Shown: one piece after another, positions 9,322 through 18,219 of the stretch
How the letters are laid out: each line of letters begins with the position of its first letter
How positions within the stretch are numbered: the stretch's first letter is position 1
DNA from: Tumebacillus lacus
Lineage (GTDB): Bacteria; Bacillota; Bacilli; Tumebacillales; Tumebacillaceae
Assembly: GCF_026410385.1 (NCBI RefSeq)
Contig: NZ_JAPMLT010000005.1
Location: 206,777-270,776, forward strand
Direction: 5' to 3'
DNA length: 64,000 nt
Translations under genes and position numbers: made by a program
Notes under the pieces: model-generated
What the model saw: the letters and a program-made list of their open reading frames with translations, nothing else
What the model was told of the DNA's origin: nothing
Databases searched by the model: none

Positions 9322-11523
9322 TTACCACGGGTAGATGCCGATGTTGTCATCCATGCCGGGGATGCGTTCGAGGATCGTCACCACTTCGGCGAGGGTGATG
9401 TTCGCTTTCGGGCGAAACTGGTTGTTCGCACCGCGCATCACGCCAAAGGAGTAGCCGATGGCGACAGAGCCTTGCGCCCATTCGGAGATCTCTTGGCTGT
9501 CCGCATAGGGCAGTTTGAAGATCGAGTGGTCCTGCGACAGGCGTTTGTACCCGGCCATGCGGGCAAAGATCGTCGCCGCCTCTTCGCGGGAGATCGCGTC
9601 GGTCGGGCGGAACGCGTCGCTTTTGCGGATCCAGCCTTTGCGGTACGCCTCCTCGATCTGAACAAACTGCGGATGGTCCTGCGAGATATCCGGGAAGGTC
9701 GGTTCCGTTTTTTCATTTGGAACGTACGCGACGGTGCGGTCCACCGCAAGGCGGATCAGTTCGGCGCGGGAGATCGCTTGATCCGGATGCGCTTTGCCTT
9801 CTGCCGACACGTTCAAGTGGCCCAGTTTCGCATAGCGGGTGAGCACCTCCTCCGCCCAGTGACCGACGATGTCGGTCGGCATCGACGGTTTCGGTTTCGA
9901 CGCTTCTCTTTCGTTTTCGAGGAACGGTTTGCCCGTATGCGCGTTGAGCACAAAGTCCAGATAGCTCGCCCGTTTCGGCGCATAGACCGGCACGGTCTCC
10001 GTTTCGCCGCTGTCCTTGTGGACGATCAGCCATGACAGACGAAGCGGGATCTGATCGAGCAGAATCGACTCGGCGCGTTCCGGCGTGATCACGCCTTGAG
10101 CGGACGGATACGCGGTCAGTTCCTCTCCGTTCAGGAAGTCGGTTTGCACGCGCAGCAACTGGCCGGCCGCGTCAAAGTACAGCTGGACTCCGCCGTCTGT
10201 CGCCAAACCGTTGTGAAGTTGGGGGAATCGGACGACTCGTTGCTCGTTGCCGTTTTCGAACTCCAGCGGACCGTCGGTCAGGCCCAGCAGGCCCAGACGG
10301 TTCGGGAACAGACCGGTGACGAGTTCCACCGCCTTTGCTTTCACATCGGCATCGGACATCGCAGGCAGACCGTTCACGGGCGGATCACCAAAGTCATACA
10401 GGTGGGCCAGTTCGCCTGTGCTCGCATCGACCGAAAGAGAAATGTCATCGTCCAGATTGTTCGACTGGTGGTGAAGGTACCGCAACTGCCAGATTTTATG
10501 GCCGTCTTTTTCTGTGTACTGCGTGGAATGCGGGATATACCCTTCCCGGATCAACCCGTTTTTTTCAACGAGGTCGAACACTTCTTGCTCGGTCAGCGCC
10601 GTGGCTCGCTCACGGGGCGCGACCGGGCCGTTCGGTTGAAAGGGTGGCGTCCGGGTCAGGTTTGGTTCGGCGACCGGTCGACCTTGCAGGTCCAGGTATT
10701 CCCCGCTGCGTGCGTCAAACAAGGGCAGGTATTCGTGTTCGGCATAGCCTGTCGGGTTCCCGGAAGTCGAGCGGTACAAAGGCTTGTAGACTACCGTATA
10801 TTCCGATTTGCCTTGGGAGTCGTACCGCCGCTCATAGCGGAGTTGCATCTCCAGCGTCTTGGCAAACAGGTCCTTGACTTGCTCCACAGTGAGCTTCGAC
10901 TCGACCTCCGGCAGTTCGACGTCGGTCCAGTTCAGGTGAAACTGCGTGACTTCGCCGCCGGGAGACACTTCCATCCAGATGCGGTCGTTGATCACATACG
11001 CGCCGTCCCGTGTCTTCCGATCCCAGTTTAACCGCATAGTACCGGTCGGTGTTTGCCAACCGGTCGAGGCGTTGCGAGCCAGTTCGGGGAGAACTTGCGG
11101 CGCATATCGTTTCAAAAATGCCTCGCCGTTCTCGAACTGTTGGTCGAGGGTAAACTCTTTCGCCTCGGCGGTGGACGGGCGGGTCATGGCGAGCAGTTGG
11201 CCTGTATTTGCATCGAGAGTGGCCAGCAGAGTGCCGGAGCCCTTCGTGCTTTCAAACCACATCGACCAACTGGGAACGGTCGCTTCTTTCTGCCATTCGC
11301 CTGCCCCCTTCTGGTACAGGGCGACGGAGCGAACCGACCAGTCCGACTCCGCCAGCGCAAACATGTCGCGCGCCTTCGCGACGGCCGCATCTCTCGACAG
11401 TTGGACCGCGCTCGTGTTCATTTCTGCCGCCAGAGCAGGAGCGACGGGGAAGACGGTGACGCCGCTCAGAAAAAGGCCGGCGGCGACCAACAAGGGCAGA
11501 AAAGACCCGTTGCGTTTTTGCAT
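9322..11523 (-). CDS. Exported YcdB-like protein with three SLH domains
   Basis: About 733 residues. The start chosen is the ATG at 11521-11523 (reading MQKRNGSF), with AGAGGAG upstream; a signal peptide follows (LLVAAGLFLSG... cleaved near ALAAEM). The central 500 residues carry repeats of the YcdB/PepSY-like type (SRDAAVAKARDMFAL, TVEQVKDLFAKTLEM, ADVKAKAVELV). The last 180 residues are three S-layer homology domains, beginning DIVGHWAEEVLTRYAKLG, TFPDISQDHPQFVQIEEAY and LPYADSQEISEWAQGSVAIG. These domains normally anchor proteins to pyruvylated wall polymer. The protein is therefore probably a surface protein of unknown function. Confidence 0.82.
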   Translation of the reverse strand: MQKRNGSFLPLLVAAGLFLSGVTVFPVAPALAAEMNTSAVQLSRDAAVAKARDMFALAESDWSVRSVALYQKGAGEWQKEATVPSWSMWFESTKGSGTLLATLDANTGQLLAMTRPSTAEAKEFTLDQQFENGEAFLKRYAPQVLPELARNASTGWQTPTGTMRLNWDRKTRDGAYVINDRIWMEVSPGGEVTQFHLNWTDVELPEVESKLTVEQVKDLFAKTLEMQLRYERRYDSQGKSEYTVVYKPLYRSTSGNPTGYAEHEYLPLFDARSGEYLDLQGRPVAEPNLTRTPPFQPNGPVAPRERATALTEQEVFDLVEKNGLIREGYIPHSTQYTEKDGHKIWQLRYLHHQSNNLDDDISLSVDASTGELAHLYDFGDPPVNGLPAMSDADVKAKAVELVTGLFPNRLGLLGLTDGPLEFENGNEQRVVRFPQLHNGLATDGGVQLYFDAAGQLLRVQTDFLNGEELTAYPSAQGVITPERAESILLDQIPLRLSWLIVHKDSGETETVPVYAPKRASYLDFVLNAHTGKPFLENEREASKPKPSMPTDIVGHWAEEVLTRYAKLGHLNVSAEGKAHPDQAISRAELIRLAVDRTVAYVPNEKTEPTFPDISQDHPQFVQIEEAYRKGWIRKSDAFRPTDAISREEAATIFARMAGYKRLSQDHSIFKLPYADSQEISEWAQGSVAIGYSFGVMRGANNQFRPKANITLAEVVTILERIPGMDDNIGIYPW

Positions 11524-11595
11524 GTGACAAATAACTCCTCTCATCTTTGGGAAAAGAACTATATTTTAGAAAATATTGTCTATCAGAGTATACCA

Positions 11596-11646
11596 TAAAA
11601 AGACAGCGCGCTGTCCCAGGAAGTCGGTCAGCACGCTGTCTTTTTC
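11596..11646 (-). terminator. Intrinsic terminator after the XRE-TPR gene
   Basis: The long stem AAAAAGACAGCGCGCTG / CAGCACGCTGTCTTTTT sits just after the stop of the regulator gene. It has T runs on both strands. Confidence 0.83.
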
Positions 11647-11654
11647 ATACAGGA

Positions 11655-12941
11655 TTATAAAATAATCCCGCGCATTTTCAAGTTGTCGGTCAGGCATTGC
11701 TTCATATATTGAAGGCATTCGTTCGCCCGCGAATACTCGCCGCGTTTTTGATAGAGATCACCGAGCATCGACCACGTTTCCGCCAGTTCGGCCAACTGAT
11801 CATAGGCGCGATAGATCTGCGTCGAGCCTTCCAACGCTTTCACAGCGGCGTCGGTGTCGCCGAGTTTGTCCTCGATCAGGCCGAGCGTGCGCAGCACCGG
11901 CGCTGCTTCCTTGGCGCGCTGCGGCAGGTCGCGCAGGGCGAGGGTGCACTCGTTTTTGCCGTCGAGATATTCGCCTGCCCGCAGGTGCATGCGGGCGATC
12001 TCGGCGCGCACCGCCGCTCCTTCGTTCGTGTAGCCGTGGCGGTTGTATTCGTCCAGACATTGGCGGAAGATGCGCATCGCCTCGGTGACTTGGCCTTCTT
12101 CGCCTTTGAGCAGGCCGTAGTTTTTCTTCACATCGATGGAGAGCTTGATGTTTTTCAACGATTCAAAGATCGCGATCGCATATTGGGAATACTCGGTCGC
12201 TTTTTCATATTCGCGCATTTTCTTATAGCTCAGCCCAAGGCCGATATAAGTGAAGCCGATCTGTTCAAAATGGCTGGACGACGACAGGAACTGGTACGCC
12301 ATCCCAAAGTACTCCAGCGCTTCTTCAAATTCGCCGAGCTGGTTGTGGACCTCCCCGAGGTGCGTGAGGATCTGCGACTGCAGGAACGGCTCCGGCTGGG
12401 AGAGTTGGTCAAACTGCTCATACGCTTTGCGCCAGTGAAAGATCGCCATATGGTATTTGCGACGCTCTTTTGCGATCAGTCCCAGTTTCAGCAGGCCCTG
12501 CAAGGACGCGGTCGGGATGCCTTTGGTGATGCCCAGTTCGATCACCCGGTCAAACAGCAAGATCGCATCGTCATACCGCTTCATGGCCAGATAGCAATCG
12601 CCCAGATCAAAATTGACGTCGATCTGATTGAGATTGGGGGCGGGCTTTTCCAATAAGGACTCCAGCAGAGTGGCCGCCCGTTCAAAATTGTTGGAGGCGA
12701 GCAGCGCTTTGGCAACTTTATGCGCGCTGGTCTGTTCCAATTGGGTCTGCACGTCTGATAAAAAATGTTCGAGCGGGGTCTCCAGTTTCTCCGCGATTGC
12801 TTCGAGGACTTTGTAAGAGGGGTTTGCTTTATCCGATTCAATTTGGGAAATCATGCTCGGCGTGACGAGACCGTTGCCAAGATCGCTTTGGGTGAGACCT
12901 TTTGCGACCCGGAGTTCCCGAATTTTCTGTCCCAACGACAT
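11655..12941 (-). CDS. XRE-family regulator with TPR repeats (RRNPP-like)
   Basis: A 428-residue protein with an N-terminal helix-turn-helix (residues 3-62; TQSDLGNGLVTPSMISQIE) and an all-helical C-terminal part of tetratricopeptide repeats (about 100-420; for example DCYLAMKRYDDAILLFDRVI and ALEYFGMAYQFL). This layout matches the peptide-sensing RRNPP regulators (PlcR, NprR, Rgg) and related TPR regulators of sporulating Bacillales. GGAGG stands about 10 bases before the ATG. I found no small exported peptide gene beside it, so a peptide ligand is only a possibility. The upstream 200 bases are unusually AT-rich and probably hold its promoter. Confidence 0.82.
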   Translation of the reverse strand: MSLGQKIRELRVAKGLTQSDLGNGLVTPSMISQIESDKANPSYKVLEAIAEKLETPLEHFLSDVQTQLEQTSAHKVAKALLASNNFERAATLLESLLEKPAPNLNQIDVNFDLGDCYLAMKRYDDAILLFDRVIELGITKGIPTASLQGLLKLGLIAKERRKYHMAIFHWRKAYEQFDQLSQPEPFLQSQILTHLGEVHNQLGEFEEALEYFGMAYQFLSSSSHFEQIGFTYIGLGLSYKKMREYEKATEYSQYAIAIFESLKNIKLSIDVKKNYGLLKGEEGQVTEAMRIFRQCLDEYNRHGYTNEGAAVRAEIARMHLRAGEYLDGKNECTLALRDLPQRAKEAAPVLRTLGLIEDKLGDTDAAVKALEGSTQIYRAYDQLAELAETWSMLGDLYQKRGEYSRANECLQYMKQCLTDNLKMRGIIL

Positions 12942-13110
12942 ACTCTCAAAACCTCCACGTATGTGATGCGTATAGGCTCCATTTTACTACTTTAGGTATA
13001 GCGAATAAAGAGCAAAATAAAGTTTATATGAACTTTTTTTATAACTTAAGTGATAACGGAAAGCAAATAAGTAATAGTTCTAAGGTTTATCTACAAATGG
13101 ATATTTATGT

Positions 13111-13140
13111 AAAAGCAGCCCGACGACATCGCCGGGCTGT
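13111..13140 (-). terminator. Intrinsic terminator after the deacetylase gene
   Basis: On the minus strand ACAGCCCGGCG pairs with CGTCGGGCTG, followed by TTTT. It lies 11 bases after the stop codon of the PIG-L gene. Confidence 0.75.
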
Positions 13141-13150
13141 TCCACATCGT

Positions 13151-14506
13151 TTACAAGCGGACGCGTCGCCAAGGTGTTTTGTCAGCGAGGAGGCCGTGTG
13201 CGCGCACTTCCGCAGAGAGCAAGACCGTCTGTGCGTCTGACAGAGCCGAGCGGGGGATGGACAGGAGCAGCCGGTTGCCAAAGCATTGCAGGTCGGGCTG
13301 TTCCCCTTGGAGGAGGGGGAGCATCGTCCGGATGCGGCCGCTCTCGACGTAGAGATCGAGCCGGGAGCGTGTGCTGTCCGGCAACCGCAGATGCAGCGCG
13401 TAGTCGTAGCCGAGCCGGACGCTGCCGCCAAACTCCAAGCACAGCCAGAGCCGGTCGGCATCGCGGGCCGCGCCGATCTTTTGCAGATCGGCGTTTGACG
13501 ATTGCGCCGCCGTCTGATCGTGTGCCGGGTCGCAGACGATCATGTGAGGCAGGGGCGATCTTTGCAAAAAGACCTGTGTGCCGCGGCCTTGCAGTGGGGC
13601 GACTTGCGGCAAGGAGTAGGCGGCGGTCAGTTCGTTGGTGCGGACAAAGGAGGTCAACAGATCGCGCATCACCCGCACCTGCGAGCGGTGGGTGAGAATC
13701 GAGGTATGCTTTTGCGACTGCTCCAAAGCGGTCAGCGGCTGTTTGTTCCAGCGCACGCCGTCGATGTGAGCCAGCCGCGCCGGCGGGGCGAGCGACTTGA
13801 CCGGGTGATAGGTACGAGGGCTGGGATAGTCCGGATAATGCACCAGATACGTGAGTTCGCGGGGAGCACTCTTGGTTTTGGCCAGTGCGTACTGAGTGAA
13901 GGCGGACGTCGACCAGTGATCGCGGTGCACATCGTGCGGATCGGGATAGAGGACGTCGGTCGGCCGAAACTCGCCGATCACCCGCGTCAGGTCGAATGAC
14001 ACCGACTGGCCGCAGTACGGCGCACCGCGACGGTAAGCCAGCCGGTACGGCACCTGTTGATGGCCGTTGATCCCGCGATACGGACGTGTTGTGTCCCAGT
14101 GCGTGTCCCACAACTGGTGAAGTCCTGCGTCCGGATAGCCGAGAAACAAAATGTCCCGCTCCGTCAGGCCGATCTTTTTGGCGGCTGCCAGCTCCTCCCG
14201 CTGACGGAGCAGCCCGAGCCGGTACATGTCGTCCGACGTGGGAGACGCGATGCCAAACGCCCGTTTGGCGGCGGTGCGAAACCCGTCGCCGTTCGTCATC
14301 ACGACGAGCCGCACCTGTCCGCCTGCGTGCAGCGTGCGTTCGATCAAGCCGGTGCCGGCCAGCGATTCGTCGTCCGGATGCGGCACGATCACCAGCAAGC
14401 GCGTGCGGGGGCCGGGAGTGAAAGCGGCGGCCTTGGCCAGGCCCGGCTGCCAGGCGAGCAGCAGTGAGCCGATGAGGGCGGAGAGCAGCAAGCGGCGAAA
14501 CCACAT
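13151..14506 (-). CDS. Exported PIG-L/LmbE-type deacetylase
   Basis: A 451-residue protein with a signal peptide (LLLSALIGSLLLAWQPGLAKAAA) and a PIG-L domain (about 35-250). The metal and catalytic motif PHPDDE is at about residues 43-48, and a later HxxH stretch reads DPHDVHRDH. Family members remove N-acetyl groups from amino sugars or sugar conjugates using zinc. The last 180 residues form a separate beta-rich domain that I do not recognise. AAAGGAGAGG precedes the ATG. As an exported enzyme it may act on wall or secreted polysaccharide; the substrate is unknown. Confidence 0.85.
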   Translation of the reverse strand: MWFRRLLLSALIGSLLLAWQPGLAKAAAFTPGPRTRLLVIVPHPDDESLAGTGLIERTLHAGGQVRLVVMTNGDGFRTAAKRAFGIASPTSDDMYRLGLLRQREELAAAKKIGLTERDILFLGYPDAGLHQLWDTHWDTTRPYRGINGHQQVPYRLAYRRGAPYCGQSVSFDLTRVIGEFRPTDVLYPDPHDVHRDHWSTSAFTQYALAKTKSAPRELTYLVHYPDYPSPRTYHPVKSLAPPARLAHIDGVRWNKQPLTALEQSQKHTSILTHRSQVRVMRDLLTSFVRTNELTAAYSLPQVAPLQGRGTQVFLQRSPLPHMIVCDPAHDQTAAQSSNADLQKIGAARDADRLWLCLEFGGSVRLGYDYALHLRLPDSTRSRLDLYVESGRIRTMLPLLQGEQPDLQCFGNRLLLSIPRSALSDAQTVLLSAEVRAHGLLADKTPWRRVRL

Positions 14507-14633
14507 GGGTCGACCTCTCCTTTCCCCGAGAATGGCATAGAGTCTTTGGGTACATTGTGCCGAAACACCCCCTGACCTTATTCAGAGTAGAGGACTTTCT
14601 GCGAGGGTACACTGAAGAATGGAGGTGAGCCAG

Positions 14634-14909
14634 ATGACAACACGCAAAACGGGCGAACGCGCGAAACTTCGCGAACGGAATGTGAACAACGATGAGTTGA
14701 ATGCTCCGTGGCGCAACACGCCGCTCGACAACTGGAGCAAAGACACCGATCCGTTTATCATGTCCGGGGACAAATACGTGGACAACGACCACGACCTCGG
14801 CACGACGCGGCGGGAGAACATCGAACTGCTGAACGGTCAGCGCAATCCGGTCATGGCTCCGTTCATGCACCCCACGCACGATGTGTCGATGCGAAATGGG
14901 GACAAGTGA
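14634..14909 (+). CDS. DUF3905-like small protein
   Basis: A 91-residue hydrophilic protein. The start is the ATG at 14634 because GGAGGTGA (14621-14628) sits 5 bases upstream. The segment PLDNWSKDTDPFIMSGDKYV followed by NDHDLGTTRRENIE resembles the core of DUF3905 proteins of Bacillus and relatives, which have no known function. It is a single gene between divergent and convergent neighbours, ended by a terminator shared with the M23 peptidase gene. The family call is from memory of the motif and is moderately sure. Confidence 0.65.
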   Translation: MTTRKTGERAKLRERNVNNDELNAPWRNTPLDNWSKDTDPFIMSGDKYVDNDHDLGTTRRENIELLNGQRNPVMAPFMHPTHDVSMRNGDK

Positions 14910-14930
14910 CATCGGCTCCCTGCCGCACAA

Positions 14931-14966
14931 CGAAAACAGCCACCTGCAGCGGGTGGCTGTTTTCGC
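14931..14966. terminator. Bidirectional terminator hairpin
   Basis: A perfect 14-base stem CGAAAACAGCCACC / GGTGGCTGTTTTCG with a 6-base loop lies between two convergent genes and abuts the M23 stop codon. Confidence 0.78.
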
Positions 14967-16018
14967 TATTTCTTCTTCTTTTTTGCTTTTTTCGTCTCCC
15001 GCTCCCATTTGCGCAGGTGCGGCGTCGGATCAAACGCCCATTCGCGCGTCCCCGACTCGCGATACATCCCGTAATGCAGATGCGGCGCAAACTTGCCGGA
15101 CGTGCCCGGTTTGCCGTAGCCGCTGGAGCCGACCGAGCCGATCAGTTGACCCGGCTTGACCAGCGAGCCGTGTTTCAGCCCTTTTTCAAAGCCGCGCAGA
15201 TGCGCGTAATAGTGATAGACGTTGTTGAGATCGCGGATGCCGATCCGCCAGCCGCCGTATTTGTTCCAGCCGATCACCTCGACGACGCCGTACGACGTCG
15301 ACACCACCGGCGTGCCGCTGCCGGCAAAGATGTCGCACCCTTCGTGGACACGGCGTCCGCCCCAACCGCGCGGATCGCCCCACGTCGAGCGATAGGAATA
15401 ATTGTAGCGCAGCGGGATCGGGAACGAGTGGCCGCGCACGTCGGTCGTGCCCGCTTCTTTAAAGATCTGAGCAAATCCGGTGATGCGGTCGACGACCAGC
15501 CCGTCGCGGTAATACTCCCACAGGGAGACCCGGATCGCTTGCTCATTCGTGCCTTCCTTCGCGAGCAGTTTGGCCATCGTGTACATCGCGTCCACCGGGT
15601 CGGTGCGATCCGCTTTTTTGTCGTTGTTGCCATCGAGGCCGATGCCGCCGAAGATCTGGATCGTCATCGGATTGATATCCTCAGCCGTCGGATTGGTCGC
15701 GCCGCTCCATTTCTCCGCCGGGATCTGGACTTGGATCGGCGACGTGTTGCGCTCTTCCTTTTTCCTGCGCCAGTGGATGCCCATCTCATACTGATTGACC
15801 GCCGCGAGATAGTACCAAGGGACCCGCGTCTTGCGTTCGACCTGTTGCAGCACCGGCATCTCTTGCTGAGCGACTTCGGCGGAGACCAAGTCGAGCGACT
15901 CCGGGTTTGCCGCCTTGGCAGCGACCGTTGTATCGGTCGCGGCCGCAAACGACGGCAGCGGCCAGAGAGTGAGCGTGAGCATCAACGGCAACATCCAGGC
16001 TGTCTTGCGTGTCTTCAT
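14966..16018 (-). CDS. Exported M23-family metallopeptidase (LytH-like)
   Basis: A 350-residue protein with a signal peptide (MKTRKTAWMLPLMLTLTL..., cleavage near SFAAA), an N-terminal helical domain (about 50-195), and a C-terminal peptidase M23 domain. The zinc ligands are visible as HEGCDIF (HxxxD) and HLHYG (HxH). M23 enzymes cut peptide cross-bridges or stem peptides of peptidoglycan. The N-terminal domain and overall layout recall sporulation-linked LytH (L-Ala-D-Glu peptidase) of Bacillus, but this is inference. It lies 12 bases after a 53-codon gene and shares its transcript. The C-terminus ends in a run of seven lysines. Confidence 0.87.
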   Translation of the reverse strand: MKTRKTAWMLPLMLTLTLWPLPSFAAATDTTVAAKAANPESLDLVSAEVAQQEMPVLQQVERKTRVPWYYLAAVNQYEMGIHWRRKKEERNTSPIQVQIPAEKWSGATNPTAEDINPMTIQIFGGIGLDGNNDKKADRTDPVDAMYTMAKLLAKEGTNEQAIRVSLWEYYRDGLVVDRITGFAQIFKEAGTTDVRGHSFPIPLRYNYSYRSTWGDPRGWGGRRVHEGCDIFAGSGTPVVSTSYGVVEVIGWNKYGGWRIGIRDLNNVYHYYAHLRGFEKGLKHGSLVKPGQLIGSVGSSGYGKPGTSGKFAPHLHYGMYRESGTREWAFDPTPHLRKWERETKKAKKKKK

Positions 16019-16030
16019 CGCATGATCACC

Positions 16031-16192
16031 TCAATATTCGTCGATCTTCAATTCTTCACCCAGCACTTGCATCGCATCGATCTTGCGCTCTTTCTCCAAC
16101 AGTTTTGCGTGGCTTTCATCGGCGACGTTGAAGTAGAAAAATTTATCTCCTTGTTTCTGAGGAACCGTTTTCCGTGTTTGCTTGTTTGCCAT
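16031..16192 (-). CDS. 53-residue hypothetical protein upstream of the M23 peptidase
   Basis: A short gene reading MANKQTRKTVPQKQGD, then FFYFNVADESHAKLLEKERK, and ending [16 protein letters not shown] ribosome site precedes the ATG at 16190-16192. Its stop codon overlaps the AGGTGAT site of the peptidase gene, so the two are coupled. The protein is charged, with no signal peptide or membrane segment. I do not recognise it; a small sporulation or wall-related protein would fit the neighbour. Confidence 0.65.
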   Translation of the reverse strand: MANKQTRKTVPQKQGDKFFYFNVADESHAKLLEKERKIDAMQVLGEELKIDEY

Positions 16193-16446
16193 CGCGTCTC
16201 ACCCCTCGATTGATCTTGATCTAGTGTACCCGCTCTGCACCTTCGTTTGAGAGGGAAATGATGGGGGATACAAGGCGGAACAGGGGACAAATGTTAAGAT
16301 TGTGTAAAACATGTCTCTTTTTGTCGAACGGGTATTGTCAGCGTCGATGGGAAAGGATAAATTGATAAAGGATTTATACCAAGCCGATACATATTCTTAG
16401 CAAAAATGGACTTGAAATCGAACTGTCATAGGGAGGACAACCTGTC

Positions 16447-17070
16447 ATGTTGCGACTGGGACCGAAAAACGACGCATTCTTTGACCTGCTGGAACAGGAA
16501 GTCAACAACGTACATCGCGGAGCCAAGCTGTTGGTGGACCTGATGGAGAACTACACGGATGTGCAGGCGAAGTTCGATCAAATTCAAGACGTGGAACATA
16601 AAGGGGACGCGATCACCCGCCAAGTGATGGAGAAACTCAATTCTTCCTTCGTAACCCCGATCGAGCGTGAAGACATCGCTGCGATGGCGTTCACGATGGA
16701 CGAAGTGCTCGACATCATCACCGGCGTCGCCGACCGTTGCGTGCTCTATCGCATCGGCGCTCCGACCCCGGAGATCATCGCGCTGTCCCGCGCCATGGAA
16801 GGCGCGACCGCAGAACTGGTCAAACTGGTACACCTGCTGCGCGAACTGAAATACGACAAGATCCCGGGCCTCGTCAAAAACGTCAAGAAATGGGAGTCGG
16901 AGTCCGACCAGATCTATCGTCGCGCCGTGGCGAAACTGCTCAACGACGAAAACGCCAACCCGATCTACGTCATCAAGTGGAAAGAGATCTACGAGAAGTT
17001 GGAGGACGGCGTCGACTTCTGCGAAGACGTGTCCAACCTGGTGGAAGGGGTCGTCCTGAAAAATGCTTGA
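16447..17070 (+). CDS. DUF47/PhoU-like Pit accessory protein
   Basis: A 207-residue, all-helical protein of the DUF47 family (PhoU-related). Typical segments are FFDLLEQEVNNVHRGAKLL, VEHKGDAITRQVMEKLN (bearing the E-x3-D metal-binding pattern) and SFVTPIEREDI. Members are encoded with Pit phosphate permeases and are thought to regulate them. The last 8 bases overlap the start of the pit gene, a sign of translational coupling. AGGGAGGA lies upstream of the ATG. Confidence 0.92.
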   Translation: MLRLGPKNDAFFDLLEQEVNNVHRGAKLLVDLMENYTDVQAKFDQIQDVEHKGDAITRQVMEKLNSSFVTPIEREDIAAMAFTMDEVLDIITGVADRCVLYRIGAPTPEIIALSRAMEGATAELVKLVHLLRELKYDKIPGLVKNVKKWESESDQIYRRAVAKLLNDENANPIYVIKWKEIYEKLEDGVDFCEDVSNLVEGVVLKNA

Positions 17071-18067
17071 TGCGGGCCTGTCTCTGATCATCCTCGTCGT
17101 CATCTTGGCGCTGGCGTTTGACTTCATCAACGGCTTCCACGACACGGCGAACGCGATCGCCACCTCGATCTCGACCAAGGCGTTGAGCCCGAGAGCGGCG
17201 ATCATCCTCGCCGCTTCCATGAACCTGTTGGGCGCGCTCACCTTCACAGGCGTGGCCAAGACGATCGGCAAAGGCATCGCCGACCCGTTCAAGCTGAGCA
17301 ACGGTCTGTGGATCGTCGCGGCGGCGATGCTCGCTGCGATCATCTGGAACCTGATCACGTGGTACTATGGGATTCCGTCTTCCTCGTCCCACGCGTTGAT
17401 CGGCTCGCTGACCGGGGCTGTCATCGCGGCTGCCGGATTTTCCGCGATCAACTCCGGCGGCTTTGTCTCGATCCTCAAGGCGCTCCTCTTCTCGCCGATC
17501 ATCGCACTGGTCGTCGGTTTTGTGGTGATGTTGCTGTTATATTGGATCTTCCGAAACGCCAACCCCGGCAAGATGACGCGCACTTTCCGGGGGTTCCAAG
17601 TGCTCACCGCTGCGTTCCAAGCGTTCATGCACGGCACCAACGACGCGCAAAAAGCGATGGGCGTCATCACCTTTGCGCTGATCGCCGGCGGTTTCCAAAC
17701 CACCGATGACATCCCGCTCTGGGTCAAGCTGGCTGCGGCTGCCGCGATGGCGGCGGGCACCGCGTCCGGCGGCTGGCGGATCATCAAAACGGTCGGCACC
17801 GGCATCATCAAGATCAAGCCGGTCAACGGCTTTGCTGCCGACTTGACCTCGGCGTCTGTCATCCTGACCGCGACGCTGTTGCATCTGCCGGTCTCCACGA
17901 CGCACGTCATTTCGTCGGCGATCATGGGTGTCGGTGCGGCCAAAGGCTTCAACAAAGTCAAATGGGACGTGGCGGGCAAGATCGTCACGACTTGGATCAT
18001 CACCTTGCCGATCACGGCGGTGCTGGCTGCGTTGATCTACTGGCTGCTCGATCTGTTGTTCATCTAA
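17063..18067 (+). CDS. pit: Low-affinity inorganic phosphate transporter, Pit family
   Basis: A 334-residue membrane protein with about ten hydrophobic segments and the duplicated PiT signatures: FDFINGFHDTANAIATSIST near the N-terminus and FMHGTNDAQKAMGVI in the second half. PiT proteins import phosphate, or a metal-phosphate complex, coupled to protons or sodium. The ATG overlaps the end of the DUF47 gene, and a terminator follows. Two-gene operons of DUF47 with pit are common in Bacillales. Confidence 0.93.
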   Translation: MLDAGLSLIILVVILALAFDFINGFHDTANAIATSISTKALSPRAAIILAASMNLLGALTFTGVAKTIGKGIADPFKLSNGLWIVAAAMLAAIIWNLITWYYGIPSSSSHALIGSLTGAVIAAAGFSAINSGGFVSILKALLFSPIIALVVGFVVMLLLYWIFRNANPGKMTRTFRGFQVLTAAFQAFMHGTNDAQKAMGVITFALIAGGFQTTDDIPLWVKLAAAAAMAAGTASGGWRIIKTVGTGIIKIKPVNGFAADLTSASVILTATLLHLPVSTTHVISSAIMGVGAAKGFNKVKWDVAGKIVTTWIITLPITAVLAALIYWLLDLLFI

Positions 18068-18084
18068 ATACGTATCTCAGGATC

Positions 18085-18122
18085 ACCTTCGCTCGCAAAT
18101 TCGGGCGGAGGTGTTTTTTTAT
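18085..18122 (+). terminator. Intrinsic terminator of the pit operon
   Basis: CACCTTCGC pairs with GCGGAGGTG (one G-T pair), followed by TTTTTTT. Confidence 0.82.
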
Positions 18123-18219
18123 TTCCGCTTGTGAATAGGTGCTTCGAGTTGGAGACACACTGAAAAGCGAGGGAGCAAAACACCTACATACTTTCGTTCG
18201 CGATGGAGGGAAACAACAG

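Noticed and set aside
13028..13240. Small plus-strand frame starting MNFFYN as a signalling peptide for the XRE-TPR regulator
   Set aside because: No ribosome site and no signal peptide; it runs through the deacetylase terminator and into its antisense.
14708..16213. 501-codon plus-strand frame across the M23 peptidase region
   Set aside because: It is antisense to a peptidase with clear signal peptide and zinc motifs, and has no ribosome site.
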